A stretch of 64,000 nt of DNA from Aquila chrysaetos chrysaetos (Eukaryota > Chordata > Aves > Accipitriformes > Accipitridae). The position numbers and the translations under genes are program-made. Below, one piece after another: positions 1-15,100 of the stretch. The notes under the pieces were generated by a model. That model saw only the letters and a list, made by a program, of their open reading frames with translations. It made no database searches and was not told where the DNA came from. Each line of letters opens with the position of its first letter. Position 1 is the first letter of the stretch. The stretch is taken from assembly GCF_900496995.4 (NCBI RefSeq), contig NC_044009.1, positions 13,238,001 to 13,302,000 on the forward strand, written 5' to 3'.

Positions 1-3000
1 AGCTGCCTCCACACTGAGCTGTGCAGCGCAAAGCTGCAAGCCTTAACCATTGCAAATCTCACTTTAATAACCTCTCCAGAACATATGCTTTTCAAATACA
101 TTCTCCATTTCCACTCCAATTAGATTTTGAAGTGTGTTTGATTTATTAAGCAGTCGTTCTCAGGCATGCTATGCTTTACTAGAAAGTAAACGCACATGCT
201 CTGATTTTTATGGAAAAAAAGCAAGATAAAAGCATTTACCTTTTGTTTTCAAATATACTGAGATAAAAATCAATAAAGCAAGCCATTTCTGAAGAATAAG
301 TTATAAAAGGTGAGTTATACCAATATCCTGTTCATGAAGCTGCTCCTTGTCAAATGTGCAAAACACTCAAACCAAGACTCTTGACTGTTCCAGGAAGGAA
401 TGATCAGGAAAATGGTCCAACATCTCCCTGGGAGTTCACACAGCTCAAGTTACCCTACCACCACCAAGTTACCCTACAGGACACAGCTAACTGCACTTTA
501 TCCACCATCTAGCACATTATAATAGCTTTTTTTAACCAAGTGTCAGGAATCCTCACTATTTCCAAGTATGCTGCTGTTCCTTGTAAAAAGCACAGTCGAA
601 ATAATCTCAGGTCTTTCAGTGATCGTACTAAAACAAACAAGCAACACCATACAGTAATTCAGTGTTTGTTATAGTGCAAGCCACATACCTCAAAGCCTTC
701 CACAGCCTCCCCACTGCCCTCTTGTTCACAAGCACTTATCAAGCTACCACTTCCCAATATAAGCAATCACATGAAACACCCACATGTGTTTGTGCAGGGA
801 GAAGCCTGCTGCTGGTACAGCAAGGTAAAGGAGAAACACCAACACTGTTAAGGTTGCTCAGGAAGTCCAGCAGTGGAAAGTTATTTTCCTTGGCTTAATT
901 TCACTAGTTCCTTGATTTTTGTGGGCTTTGAGTGAAGTGCGCAGCAGCTCTTCATATTCCACCCCTGCTAATGTGAAATAGATGCCTGCTGATAGATGTA
1001 TCTACATGTGCCTTATGTCAAAGAAAATCCTCAGATTTAATGAATCCTCACTGTAATACAATTGTCCAAAAGAAACATTCAAGAACAGCTCCAAAAGAGG
1101 AGAGCTTGCCAAAAGACTGTCAGATTCCTGCTAGTGAAGCAGCAAGAGAAAATCCACACTCACGTCTCTCCACACACTGAAAACACCAGGCCCACAGCCT
1201 CTGCAGCATGCAAGAGCATTAAGGTAGGTCCTTGACTCCAAGCACAGACAGCAAGATCACACTGACATTGCTCAAGAGATGCTTGGGGTGGGGAAAAAAA
1301 GCTGAAAAGTTGTTCTTCGTTTTCTCTGCTCTTCCCTACCACACAGGCCTAGCTCAGGATAGCTCCACTTCCACCCAGCCATAGAATAAACTCCCAGTGA
1401 TTCCACATCCAGGATGAAATCAGACAAGGTGAGTTCAGCTGGAAGGGACAAACCCAGCTTAAGCTCTCACTGTATAAAACCATCACCACAAAAAGAGGCA
1501 GAGTTTCCTGCAGGATTACTGAGATGAACTAGCATGCAGAGGGGTTAAATTATCATCAGTGTCAGCAGAAAAGAAGTGGCAGGACAAGACGGTGAAAGAA
1601 CACCCCTTTTCCTTAGCAAAAACATGTTTTGAACTAGCTCAAGCACTTTCTAACTGCATATTAACACCTCCACAGGCTGTAAGAGATACCTCGTGTATTA
1701 AGTCAGTTTTCTCGTATTTGTTTTGCTGTGTTCTATGTAAGGCTGAGAAATCTCTGGAAGACTTAAAGCGCTTTACACACTGTGTCTCACACTGCAGGTT
1801 ATTTCCACGTACTTACATGATCAAGTCTCCCTCAAAGACAATTCAATACTCATCACTGCCTTGCATTATAACTCATTTTATGTTTCGGGTTTACCTTGGC
1901 ATCAATCCATGCTAGCACTAACCAAAAAAATGCACTGGGTATGCTACTGGTCCTGTTACAAAATAAGCAAGGCCATATTTATCAAATTAGAAGAGTAAAG
2001 CATCTCTCCTCCCCCTTTTTTTTACAATTCTCCCTGTATGCTTGTAAATCTTTTCACTAAAGCAACAATAAAGCATGCTACTCATTACCACTCACTGAAA
2101 TGTATATTAAAAATTCATATCTCTGGAGGGCCTCAGTACCCAGCCAGAAATCTTGCAATGCATTAAGAAGATAAGCCTTCGTGATAAAGTCATCTTATGG
2201 CATGTCAAGCAAGTAAATAGGTTCTCCCACATGGTAGTTTCTTTCCCTGTGTCCCACAACACCCATACAGACGGGGACAAAGACCTTCAATTTTTTAGGA
2301 GTGTAACAGTGGTGGAAAAAACTGAAGTTCTGGCAAAGTGCTATAAATAAAACAGTCAAATAAAATAGCTTTAGCACGTAACTTAGGAAGTTGGCCACTG
2401 ACAAGACTTTTGCAGAAAGGGAATACATCTGAGCTCCAGTTTTCCTCCTACTGCTTAAATTTGTCTTCAAGCTGTATTAACAGAGCAAACATCCCTCCCA
2501 CTTCAGTCTCAAGTTTCATTATCAACAACTCGACTCTAATCTTAGTTTGCATTTGTAAGGTGTTTTGATGGCTAAAAGTGCTGTGAAAATACTAAACTAA
2601 AATATTTCATTGCTTTAAAAGAAAATGCAAGATAATTAGGACAGGCCACAAAGGATGTGCTTTTGATAGTAGCTCCTTAAATCAGCAGCACTGAAATGTT
2701 CAGCCATGCTCACCGACATCTGTCATTTTATGGCATGCAAAAGAGAAAACAGGCTCTTTATTAATTCCCTGAAGAACTGGACTCTAAAATAACCACACAA
2801 ACCCTAAACCAACCCAACTGTCTGGGAACTGCAGGAAGATTACATTATCTCTACATATTCCTTTAGTCTTCTTCATGTGCAAGCTACCTAAACTCACCTT
2901 TTTTTTTTTTTAATTTTTTTTTTTTTTTTTTGTCCAGGTCATTACCATGTTTTAGCCTCAGCTTCCAATTTTGTGCTCCAAATATCAGTGCAGCAGGCAG

Positions 3001-6000
3001 GACTCCACCCATGTTATAAGCATCTATCTCCTTATTTTTCCTAGCTTTTGATCCAATAAAGTACTGACACAAAAATAAGAACAGAGGCAAGTGGTGGCAT
3101 AAAGGCATGTTTCAATGCCAGAACGATTGTTTCAGATGACAAAAGGAAAAAGAAGCTTCAGACAGCAGAGAAAGCCAGCAGTATCTGCCTCAGAAACACA
3201 CGGTTTGTCCATTGTGGCAGTAAAATCTGTGTGTTGTCCATTTTCTAGTGCATGCTACTGTATATCCACTCATGGTGCACTGCAGAAAGGTATAACAAAG
3301 GAATTGGAATTTCTTGAGGACAAGTAATTTTTTATGTGAAATAAGCAGTCACCCTCATCAAGATTTTCTACAAATTCATTTTAATTTAAAACTCACTGTC
3401 ACCAGGATAATTTTGTGACATTAAATACTTACTAAGAAAGGTTACTGTGAGAAGTGGAGAGCAAGGGAGCTGAAAGTATTTCTGTTTGATAGTAAAGTTT
3501 ATTTTCTTATTCAAATTAATCTTTTTGTGAGAATCTAAAGAAGCTTCTTTCACTGTCCTTTCAAGACCAGTCACATTTGAAATGACTGCATAAAACAAAG
3601 CATCTGACAACAGATTTCATCAATAACATAAGGCTAGAATGCTGAGTGCAAAAGGCATTCCTAGTGTTAAAAACATGTTCAGTCAGCACCTTCATGGTAC
3701 CCTGACAGCTGGCTACTTTCAGAACCTGTCTTGGTGTACGATTCCTTATAAAATGTGGTTACAGAATTCAAGCTCTAATATTAATCAGAATATAAGAGAA
3801 CTTAAACAAAATATGAATATAAAATAATTAGCACCTCTTTACCAGATCTGTCATAGAAGGATGCAATCTCTCTAACTGCAGATAAGCAAACTGAGAACTG
3901 TAAGTGAGCCAGCAAGAACCTCTTTGCTGTGCAGACTACCAACCCTGGCTTCCACACGATTACTACATAGGTCCTACCAGTGAGAACTGCAAGGCAATAT
4001 TAGATACTTCCTGGCAGCCGCAGCTGCGCTGATCCCAGCTTTTGTTCCACAATTGGAAGGCTGCAGAGATATTTGCAAAGCGCTCCCTGAAGAACCAGAT
4101 ATATGAGCAGGATTTCTAAAACTCAGCTCCTCAACGCAAGACACAGTTCCAGGCAGGAGAAAGAAAACTGGCTCTGCCTCCAGAGTATCGAGATTCACAC
4201 AACGTTGTTTAGACTCTACAAAAGCAGTTGCCTCAAGCAAATATTTTGGGCCATTTGAGCCAGAAAAATTCTGTGACAACTGCTTAGTAGCCTCTCTGCT
4301 ACCCCGGAGAAAACTAAGATTTAGCATACTCTAAAGAAAACCTCAATAATGAAGGGAATCAGAAAGCTACAAATATTTTCTTGGTATGTATTACATTCTG
4401 CCTTTAGAGAGCTGTGCTGAGCTGTAGCTGATCACAAGATTCTGTACCTGAATTATGCACAGCTGAAAATAGATGTTTACTTCGGTCAGACTGCAACTGC
4501 AGAGACTTCAGCTGTGCAGCTATATTTAGAGTAACAAAATGTTAATTAAGATCATCTCATTCCCAAGATCATTTCAGCAACGAAGCTAGCACAAAACCAT
4601 GCTCTGAACTCAACAACTGTCTTCTGACTGCAACATCTTGCCACACAGCAGTTAACAGACAAAAAAATTACTATGTAATTAGACACCTTAGAATTAGTAT
4701 GAATATCATTGCTTCATATTCAAGACATCCCTACCTCGCACAGTGATGATCTTGTAAAGTCAACTCATTTCTAAAATATAATAAAGCAGCATCATATAAA
4801 CTGAAGGACATTTGGTGCAAGCAGACAAATGCTTACCAAGTAAACATGAATACATCTCCTACACAGAATGAGAGGTTAAAAGTTCTATAGCAGCATTTGC
4901 ATTTATTTTTGATTACACTGACTAGGGCAGTCTTAGTCATTTTTCCATCACAAAAGGGAATCACATGAATGGACAGGTTAACAAAGACCACCCAAGATTT
5001 CTACTGCCCAGGAAGTGCTAGCTGATTTTGGCTAATAAGCACCAAGAGTGCCATCTAGTGTCCGTTTGACTTCAAGATACTGGATTATCGGAAACATTCC
5101 CATCACCCTGTTAAGTGTAAACCATTATTTCTATAGGTAAGACATCCGGATGACTGCCATACTGCATCCGAATTCTGTTGTCAATAAGCACACACAGAAA
5201 ATGGGCATCTACAGGAGTTAGTTGGCAGGGAGATTCTGATCCCAGCACATCTAACTAACAATTCAGTGTACTGCACATGTTGATGTTCTCACTTTAGTTG
5301 CACAGAGCCTCAAAGCTAACACACCACAAAAATAATAAGTGCATGTGAAGTTTAAATAGTTTTCCATGCAAATTCATGCATAAAACACAAAGACAACTTT
5401 CTATTCTAAAACACACAGCTATGTAAGCAAACTCTGTAATTTCAGATGGCTATTAAGAAACTTACATGGAAATGATGAATTCTGGAAATGTTTTTATTGA
5501 ACAGAATGCCAGCAGAAGCTTCACAGTATACTTAAGCTGTATTAATAATAAAAGATCTAATTTCCACATACTTGAATATTCAAAGACTAAGAGACTCCTG
5601 CTTGTTAAGCATTTTCAGACATGCATAGATTTGAAGTTTTCCAGCAGTGTTATATCTCGTCATCTATCTCGTCACCTCTGCAGAATCAAGCAGTCAGTAG
5701 AAAAGAATAAATCTGCAACATAACAGGGCTGTAATACAGTAATTTCTCTAGACATAGTCCAAGATTTTTCTCAGCAAATAGAACAAGGTAGTTTGAAATT
5801 GGCTGAGAGAAAAAAAATATTTTCAAAGTGAGCAAACAAGATCTGAAAATTTCCTAAACCTGCTCAGTTTTGATGATTGGAATCTAGTTCTCAAAATCCA
5901 GCCCAGTTTCTCCACTGCCTCTATAAAATAACAACTGTATTACAGCCAGTCTTTCTCTGACTAGAAAGTTTATTGAATTCTTCAGCATACTCTTGGAATT

Positions 6001-6057
6001 ACTCTTCCTAAACATCAACACACACAGAAACAAAAGTATCATGTTTAAAAAAATTAC
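1..6057 (-). other. UBE2F: UBE2F intron 4 (partial)
   Basis: A/T-rich DNA with no recognisable exon. A split T tract at 2899-2931 (13 T, two A, 18 T) reads as A-rich on the gene strand. Near 3011-3060 a minus-strand reading resembles part of the missing UBE2F exon but is out of phase (see findings). Confidence 0.7.
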
Positions 6058-6123
6058 CTGGGATTACAGTGAGCTGAAAGTAATGAAGCTTGTTTGGGTC
6101 GGGAAAATTCACTTTACACGTAC
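6058..6123 (-). CDS. UBE2F: UBE2F exon 4
   Basis: Sixty-six bases with acceptor CTTCACAG and donor CAG|GTAATT. It encodes (C)[21 protein letters not shown], the first beta strands of the UBC domain. Mammalian UBE2F, as I recall it, reads HFPDPN and TVTP here, so V-N-F and V-I-P would be lineage substitutions. It ends in phase 1 and is also symmetrical. Confidence 0.92.
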
Positions 6124-9100
6124 CTGTGAAGCAAAAGAATAATTTACATCAGACAATTGGTCTTCCACTTTTCGGAAAGCAAGTATATCATCTTTCATAC
6201 TCTCCAAATTCACTCCCTGATTAATCCCTACCTTCCAGTCAAGTGATTTCCTCCTATACTTTGTCTCTAAGCACCTCTTCCCTATACAGTTACAGGTCAC
6301 CAGCAGTAACAGAACTTCACCTTTGAGCTGTGAGGAAGAAGCTTATTTCAGTAAACCATGCTGTCTCAAAAACTTTAAAATGCCAAAGGATTTGGTCTTC
6401 TGCATAGATGGTAGCTACATGTTAAGATGACAGCATACAGAATGAGCATCTCTTCCTTACAAGTTCTTTAACGGTAACATGTGCATCTTCACATTTGATT
6501 ACACACTGCAGTCTGCAAGAAGTCATGCCACCACAGCCCTATGCTAACAAAGGCTTATTTATACCTGCAAGGTATAAATAAGGTGTAAGTATAAATACTG
6601 AAAGCCTCATCCAAAAGCCAGTGAAGTCTCTGTTCAGCTGTCACATTGAACAAGTTTTTTCTGCATAACCAATTACACACATTAACAGCAAAGTTTATGG
6701 AGCATCATTACAAACCAAACACTATGTTTTTATTCTCAGGCTAGATGAATTTAAGGAGAATACTGAGAATGAAAACAAGTGTGGAAAAAAAAGATAAAAA
6801 CATAAATCTGATGAAACTAGTCAGTGGTTTCAGTTCAACAGATGCAAATTCACAGCATAACAGCCCTTTGTTTGCATTTGATGACACAAACTAAGTTGAC
6901 TTCCCATGCACAAAACTGGCCTTTCTTGACTACGGCAGAGACAAGCTGTCAAGCTGGCGCTAGAAGATGCATATATCCATGGATACATTATTATCCATAT
7001 TATGCAGCCTTTAGCTTCTTAACCCATCAAGTTGGCTGTTCTTTTTCTGTAGTCCAGGAGCTAAATAATATCAGAGATATAGACCCTATTTGTCTGAAAA
7101 AGTAACTAGAACTGTACACAAACCCTAGTAATGCATTCCTATTGTAGTAACTACAAACCCTGATATGTTTCTCAGGTGTTTGTTATCCTATAGAAGTGTC
7201 TACACAAAAAAGTTCAACAAAAGTTAAAATTACACTGTGTAAAGTCCCTATGCCTTAAAGAAAAGCATACCAACAGGAAGAGTTAAATAACGCCTCTTCC
7301 TGCCCTTTCTTTTTGCTGCTTCTGTTCTGTATTTTTTCCCCCCTTGCAATTCCTCCCATCAGGCAGTCTGTATACTGAAAAGCCTGATTTTTAAGATCTG
7401 AGCATTGATCTGGATTTAGAATCATTAGCAAATAGAAGATGCTCATCAGAAGCAGCACTCAGAAGTTTAACCTGGAGATAAAAAAACATGGTCAAAGCTT
7501 CCCTTAACGGGGAGAGACTAGAAATATCACAAGCTACCTGCCAGCAAAATCAGAGAGAATATTGACTGCTTTTCTTTGCAAGATAAGCATATGGACAAGA
7601 CAGTGTGAATGCACAGCACGGTAATACCCTGCACGTACACTCTCAGTCTGCTGCAAGCAGCTCATGCCTCTTTCCCTGCAGGGAAAACGTCTTAGATTAC
7701 TCTGAAACAGGAACATGCACCACAGGAAGTTACGTAGGGCGAGCGATGGGCTCTGAATGTACCTCTGAGCTTACTAAGCAATAACTTGTCATGCTTGCCT
7801 GTATTCCAAGAACTCATGGCAGAATGATGCTGTTCTGGTCAATGCTTGAAGGAAAAAAGCTCAGCAGCAACTCAGCTTCACTGTCAACACCCACCCTTAG
7901 CAACAAATACAGAGCAGTAGGAACTTTACTCCCCTTTATAAAAGGGCTTTGTGTTTTGCTGGCCATTACAGAACTAGGCTTTCTAAAGCTAAGGAACAGA
8001 AAACATGTTTGATTTTTAACTATCTATCCTCAGCTTTAGAAGCAACAAGCCATCTATCCTGTGCTCTTAAAAGCCAATTTAAAGTGGCTGTTAGTATTTT
8101 CAGCTTTTAGCATAACATACATTACAAGTAAGATTGCAGGGCTAAAACCACATTATCTCATTATCCTGCCTTTCCTTTTTTTTTTTTTTTAAGGAATATA
8201 GATCACTTTTTTAAAAAACTATTTTCCATAAGTATTTTCACTATTAACAAACACATCAGGTTACAGCCTGCATGCTAAGTGAAAAAGCACTAGGTTGACT
8301 TAATATGCTTCCTGAGAACTGAGCTATTTGCTCTGCCCCTAAATCAGAATCTGCTGTTTCGAAAATGAGAGAATGAAGGAAAAACAGGAGTGAGGCAATA
8401 AATGCACTCTTCCGTTCCAGGTACCTTTTGGGCGTTTTATGAGAGAAAAGCTCCCACTCCACCAGCAGTCAAATTCTGGAGCCAAATGATCAATATGACT
8501 TCCAAAGGACACTAATAAGAGTCCACCTCTCTACAATCCCTTAAGAGGGAGCAACAAAGAAAACTTGTTCAAGCCTAAGTGGCAGAGATTTGCACAGCTT
8601 TCCCTAGAGTTAACAAATACCATTGGCATTCATACTTCTGTCAAAACATTCAGTTCAATGGTCCTTTTCCCCTTAAAATGCATGCCATTAAATGCTATAC
8701 TTACAAGGTAAATTAGCTTCAAGTTCTGCAACCTCTGTTGAAAGAAAAAAAAAAAACAAAACACACAAACCGTTATTTATGTAAGCATAAAGCCATTCTT
8801 GAAGTCCAAATTGGCAGATCTAATTTAAACCACCCTGTAAATCAAATTTTACTTAAAAATATAATTAAGCTGCACTGGAGGTTTACCTTGAAATGTCTCT
8901 TTAAGCCATGCAATTCATTACTAAAAATGCTCATCTGCCCTACAAACAATGCAAACGTATCCTACTGTGTGATGAGAAGGTTCAGCTCTGCCAAGACTGA
9001 AGCGCCTGGGCTTCTAATACATAGAGCGCTGGCATTTCAAAAGGTGGCATTATCCAAATCTCCAAACTTGTCTACATAAGGCACTAAAATACAAAAGGCC

Positions 9101-12100
9101 AGAACTCCACAGCCTGCAAAACACAAGAACAGAAAAACCTCAAGAATCCAGGTGCCAGTCCAACGATGAAAATAAGCACAGGAGGTTCACAGCCTGCATA
9201 AGCATCACAACTCCCCAGTATCTAACTGCTAATGCTCTCCCACCATCAGCTACAGACTGCCTCAGGTTACACGGAGGCTTCCCTACAAAAGCAGCAAGCA
9301 TGATACCATATACTGCACACTTGAAAACAGCTACTGAAACCCTAATTCAAGGGAACTGTCATACTAGATGCGGTCCTGCCTGCAGAAACCAGCACTAAGA
9401 GCATCAAAAGAACAGAGAAAGACAAACCTTCACTTCAAGCACCTGGCACAGCAACGCATATTGGTCGGTGATAAAAATTGCATCCATTGCACAAGTCCTC
9501 CCAAACCCCTGCACTGTTGAACAAACTCAGGAGTGTTAAGAATTTTTTGCGCCTGTGTCTGTTGGATACTTCCCCTGGAAACACAGTTTGCTATAGATAT
9601 GCACTCCTGTTCAATTAAAATTTCTTTTTATTTATTATATTTCCCATCCACAAAACTTAGAAGTTATTCATAAAAGAAAGGAATTAACCCAACTCAGTTG
9701 CATAGCTCCTAGGAAGGGAAGTTTATTCCTAAGCCCCTTCTCTGCCATGCTACCTTCTCTGGAAGACGCCCTGCTTTCTCCCTCTTTTGTGTATTTTATT
9801 GAACTCTTAATTTCAACTATCTGTATTTCACAGAAGTATGAATGAGATGCATCAAGATCCCCTTTTATTTCTGAAGTTCTAGGAGACCTAATCAAACACA
9901 TTTTTGCGTTTCCTGTAGTCTTTTTTTCCACTTGATTTCTAACTTCGCTTTCTGGTCTGCACAGACACAGCCCATTTATTTAGGCTAACAACATGTAAGA
10001 GATTTCAACACCAACTCTCAAAAACATACTTCTAAAGAAAACCGTAATTTAGTTCAAGATATGGGGAGTGGTTGCTTGGCACGGAATCCAAACTGATCTC
10101 ATCACAATTAGGAGCTCGCTAATTCCCCAGAATTTTTCCTGCGTCCAGGCTTACCAAACCTGGCTGGTCTCTGCAGTGAGCATGATGCTTATTTGACTCC
10201 CACCCCCAACTTGCTTGGCACAGCCCTGGTATCCCTGCATCTGCAGCCTACTATATACCAAGAGAGAAAACCCCACCAAAACAGAAGCACTGTGTTTCAC
10301 ACTTACCTAAAATGCTCACAATTGCACTCTATAAAATCCCACACTCTGCAGCACTCAAGCAGCCACAACTGATTTAACCAAAGTTGTGCATTGAAAGACA
10401 CCCAACACTGGGGGCATACTTTTGCTAAAAGTTTTCAGAGTACTGTATTTATAATATACCAAAAATGTAATCTCAGCTATAATCAAGGACTTTTACTTTC
10501 CCTTTCTGGTTAAAAAAAAAAAAAAAAAGACAAGACATAACCAACTACTGAAGGCTGCAGCTATACAAACGCATCGTAAGAGTATTCCCCCACACCTTTC
10601 TCTTTAAACTCACCAGCCTTTCATAGTGGGAGGCACTATCAATCTTCACTAGAGGGTAGAGTTTAGGACCTAGCTCTTATTTTAAGGTGTTGACTGCTTT
10701 CCTTATTGCTTTCTGTGCTTGTGTGTTGCTCGGCTTAATGAATCCTGCCCACTCTTTGCTTCAAGTCTGAGAAAAGGTCAGCAGGGAAAAGGGAGATGCC
10801 AAAGGACAGAGCATGTTCAAACCCAGCAATGGCCAGGCTGCACCAGCTCTGCTGAGCTGGCTGGGGCCTCACTTCTGCCTCCTGCAAGGTTCAGTAGAGA
10901 GTTTACTGATCACCATAGTTCCTTTGAAGTGTGAAAAATATCCTGTAATGCAGTCACACTTCTGTGTTTCCCTTTGTCTTGGCACAATAATGAGCATGTT
11001 TTCTTCTGAAAACATGAAAAAGAAGGTGCTCACACCCATGAGTACAGCATGCTCTTTCTTTGAAGGCATGCAAACACATGGGAAGGCTATGATAACTCAT
11101 ATGCACGAAAGCTTTGTGAACAAAGGCAAGTTCCCCAAAATTAAGGTTTCTAATCAGCTCTGCAAAAACCACTGGAACTAAGAACGAAACTACTTTATAA
11201 AGATAAAAAAAGGAGGTAAAGCCCTGGTTCAATAATCTAAACTTTTAAAGTAACATCAAATAAGGAAACAGACATTACTATTAACTGTGCCATACAAACA
11301 CTGGTGATTAACAATAACTAGCATATTTAATAGGCCAAAGCTGCAGTGTTTGTGAGCTTTCCAAATTCTATGCCTCTTTGGTAGTGGCAGTCTTGACATT
11401 GAAATCATTTTTGTATTTTGCTGCTCGGAAAGCAAACATTTTGACCACATCATTTAAGCTCCATTAAGATTCTGATGTTTTAAAAGTTATGCATTTTCTA
11501 CATAAAGCAATACTGCTGACAAGAATATTCTCTGTAAGAAAATGCCCCTTGTGCAGTGTCATGGTTTAACCCCAGCCAGCAACTAAGCACCACAAAGCTG
11601 CTCACTAACTTTCCCCCCACCCAGTGGGATGGGGGAGAGAATCAGGGCCGGGGCGGGGGGGGGGAACATAAAACTCATGGGTTGAGATAAGAACAGTTTA
11701 ATGGAACAGAAAGGAAGAAAAAAATAATTAGAATAATAACAACAATAAAATGAGAATAATAATAAAAGAATTAGAATATACAAAACAAGTCATGCACAAT
11801 GCAATTGCTCACCACTCACTGACTAATGCCCAGTTAGCTCCCAAGCAGTGATCCCCCCGAGGCCAACTCCCCCCAGTTTATATACTGGCCACGATGTCAC
11901 ACGGTATGGAATACCCCGTTGGCCAGTTTGGGTCAGGTGCCCTGGCTGTGTCCCCTCCCAGCTTCTTGTGCCCCTCCAGCCTTCTTGCTGGCTGGGCATG
12001 AGAAGCTGAAAAATCCTTGACTTAGTATAAACACTACTTAGCAACAACTGAAAACATCAGTGTGTTATCAACGTTCTTCTCATTCTGAATCCAAAACATA

Positions 12101-15100
12101 ACACTATACCAGCTACTAGAAAGAAAATTAACTCTATCCCAGCAAAAACCAGGACATGCAGTCCACAACTTATTGGCATGGTTTAACAGATTTGTAAATA
12201 AGCAAAACATAGAAGCAACAATTAGAGCTCCAATGCACTGAACTTCCAAGAACTCTAAAAGCCTCACTACATTAAAGAACAAACTTAATCTCACAATCTT
12301 TCTGACCTCCTCTTTGAAAAAAACAACTGTAACTACAGCTGAACAGTAAAGAAAATCCAGTCTGACTGCTTTTCATAACGTTTTGTGGATAATCAGTAAC
12401 TGCATCTCAATTCACAGCCAGGAACCTCACCGTTCCTTAAAATGCCAAGACAAACGACCAGATAACCCAAGTGTCAGGAAATACCGTGCAAAAGCACTCT
12501 AGAACTTCCATGGGAAAACGTTGCTCATCAGTGCCCACTCAGCACTGGCTTAGCAGAGGTGCAGAAACACTGCAGAGCATCTGAATTCCTCTCGCATTCA
12601 AGAGGGCCTACTGCCAAGTGGCAAACCCAGGAGCACTGCAAGGCCCTGCACCCACTCTGATAAGCCATCCTGGGTAGGTCTGAAAGGCTGTAAGTGCAGA
12701 CACATGCCAGGGCTTCTGCGGGGGGGGGGGACGGGGGGACGACGACACACAAGCAACTCAGGTGCAGTCAGTCCAGATCCAGACTAGCTCCTGACCAGCC
12801 AGTCTAGTGTTCTTGAAACCTTATGCGATTGGGTGCAGCAACATACCCAAGTGGCAGGTGTATTTGCAGAGTCCTGGCTCTTGACCCAGTATGCACTTGC
12901 TTAAATAGTTCCAAATGCTATTTTAAACCACAAAAAGAATAAAAAGGCAAGGGTTAAACCTAAACCTAGCACAAACTTTGGAAGAGCTGAATGCAAACTG
13001 ATGTCTCTGAAGCAGCTTAGGAACCTTATGAAACAGGGGAAAGCAAGCTAAGCCTAACACAAGCAACCAGAGCTATTTATAAATGATTTCACAAACAATA
13101 ACTCTCCCTACCCATGACAATTCTCAGGACAGAAATAGGAACACACACTCCTGACGTGTGTACAGGCATATGGTTTATGAGAGACCCACGTGAATGTTAT
13201 ATTCAGTAACGCACAGACTATAATCACGTTGTTCTGCTTCCTCCCCTTCCCCCACCTCACCTCAACAAGTCAGAATATAAAAATGCTGTGTTTATTAGCC
13301 TTGCCACAAAGAGTCAGGGCATATGCTTCCCACAGGAGTTTGTTTTTAAGTACACAAAATGAAAGCATTATTTCCTCAAATGCTCATCTGCAGCAATACT
13401 TACTTCTCTCTGGTTTTGTTCAAAAAGCCTCCCTCTCCTGTTTAGGTCCCCCATTTAATGTGCACCTTTAAGACTGCTAGAGATTAAGATAAATACCTTG
13501 ACACTCTAACAGAAACTCCATTTTTTAAGTATTAATTTTAGCAGTATAATGCTGTTTGCTTCCTAACTCTATCCATCTATCTTTATAGCTCTGCCTACTT
13601 AGCTCCTCTTAACTGTACAACTGTACATACTGGTATTAGAAGTCAAACAAGCTGCCTACTATTGCCAGTTTTTCAATAAATTAAGAGATGTGTATTTTCC
13701 TTCCACTTCCAAATGTTTATTTTAAACAAGATACTATCAAATCACATGCTTCAGCTTCTATACACTATTACAAAACTTATTATCCTGACATCAAAAACTA
13801 GAAAAAGCCACTGTGCTTGGAAATCTCTTAACACTGCAATGTATCAATTCATACTTCAGGTATGCTGAAAATCAGAGGCATAAGAAGTGAAGCAATGTAT
13901 TGAACCAGGCCTCCCTTTGTTAGTGAAATCCTAGAAAAAGTCTCAGTAATAATTTTTCAAATTAGCTTCAATTCTTATTGTATCTTTTCGGCTTTACAGT
14001 ATCACAGTTAGACTGTAAGGATTTTAGTTTAAACTACTTGTTTCCCCTTTAATAAATATAAATCACACCTTCATCAAGCAGCTTTCCACCCTCTTCTTCC
14101 AAAATAAAGGATTTCATTTGGGGGGCGGTTGGGGCTAAGAAGAATCACTGAAAAGGAAATGCTTTTGTGATTTAAGTTGCGCAATGTACATAAGTTAATG
14201 CAGCATTTTCAAAACAATGCCTCAAGTAATGTCAACTGTTAATGAATGAAGGTTTTTATTAAGTCTCAAAAAAAAAAAAAGTATTTTTTCCCCTCTCAAT
14301 TTTCCTCACCTGCTATTGTGAGGAGATATATTACCGCACTTGATTTGAAGAAAGTAAATACATGGATTCCCCTCATTTTTACTTAAAACGCACATTTACC
14401 TACTTTTTACAGTCAGTTTCCCACTTCCTTCTACAAATGCGCACCTGAAACATTTTCCGATTGCATAAATCTGGTTGTAAAACCCACAAATGTTGAAGAC
14501 AACTGAGGAATAAACCATGTTAACTCATTTTCTTAGACAGTAAGTTATTTCAAGCTATCACAATCAAACTAAAAAAGCATTTCAAGGGATAACCTTTGTG
14601 ATCAATAAGCATATACATTCCTGCTACTACTGACATCCTTGCAGGTTCTTTATCTTTAATTCAGTTTAGTAGTCAGATTCATTATACAATCTTAAAGTTA
14701 ATAGTACTTTGACTTGTCCTTAGCACCTTTCAAATTTTCAGAAAGGATCTGCCTTTCACATTCAGCACTGCATGACTCAGAGCATCCTGCAGGAGCAGTC
14801 ATGCAGCCCCTATTCCTAACTTAATGAAGTTCCCCCTTAGAGATGAATTCAACATCAAAAAGTGCCTCTGCAGCACAGAACAAATTGAAAGCTGCTAACT
14901 AAAGTAAGTGTACTGCTTGCTCTATTTTAACTTGAGTATTAGGTCTACAGAATTAGGGCCTTACTCTCCAACCGAGCCTATATTGAAAATCCAGTGAAAA
15001 GAGAGATGCAAGAATGAATTGCACTGAACTTTTAAACAAAGTTGTGCTTTATTAGATACTCTCTCCCAGCCAGAGAGGCAAGCAAAGCCCCTTCAAGCAC

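Larger units (their letters stand above)
11557..12156 (-). mobile_element. Solo LTR of an avian endogenous retrovirus, minus orientation
   Basis: A 600-bp element with inverted ends TGTC...GACA and a perfect 5-bp target duplication TGCAG at 11552-11556 and 12157-12161. Read on the minus strand it has LTR signals: a TATATAAA box at 11877-11884, an ATTAAA polyadenylation signal at 11697-11702 and a T/A-rich downstream tract. I recognise the sequence as an LTR family common in bird genomes. No gag, pol or env sequence is attached, so the provirus was lost by LTR-LTR recombination. It lies in UBE2F intron 2 in the same orientation as the gene, so its poly(A) signal could act on the pre-mRNA. Confidence 0.9.
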
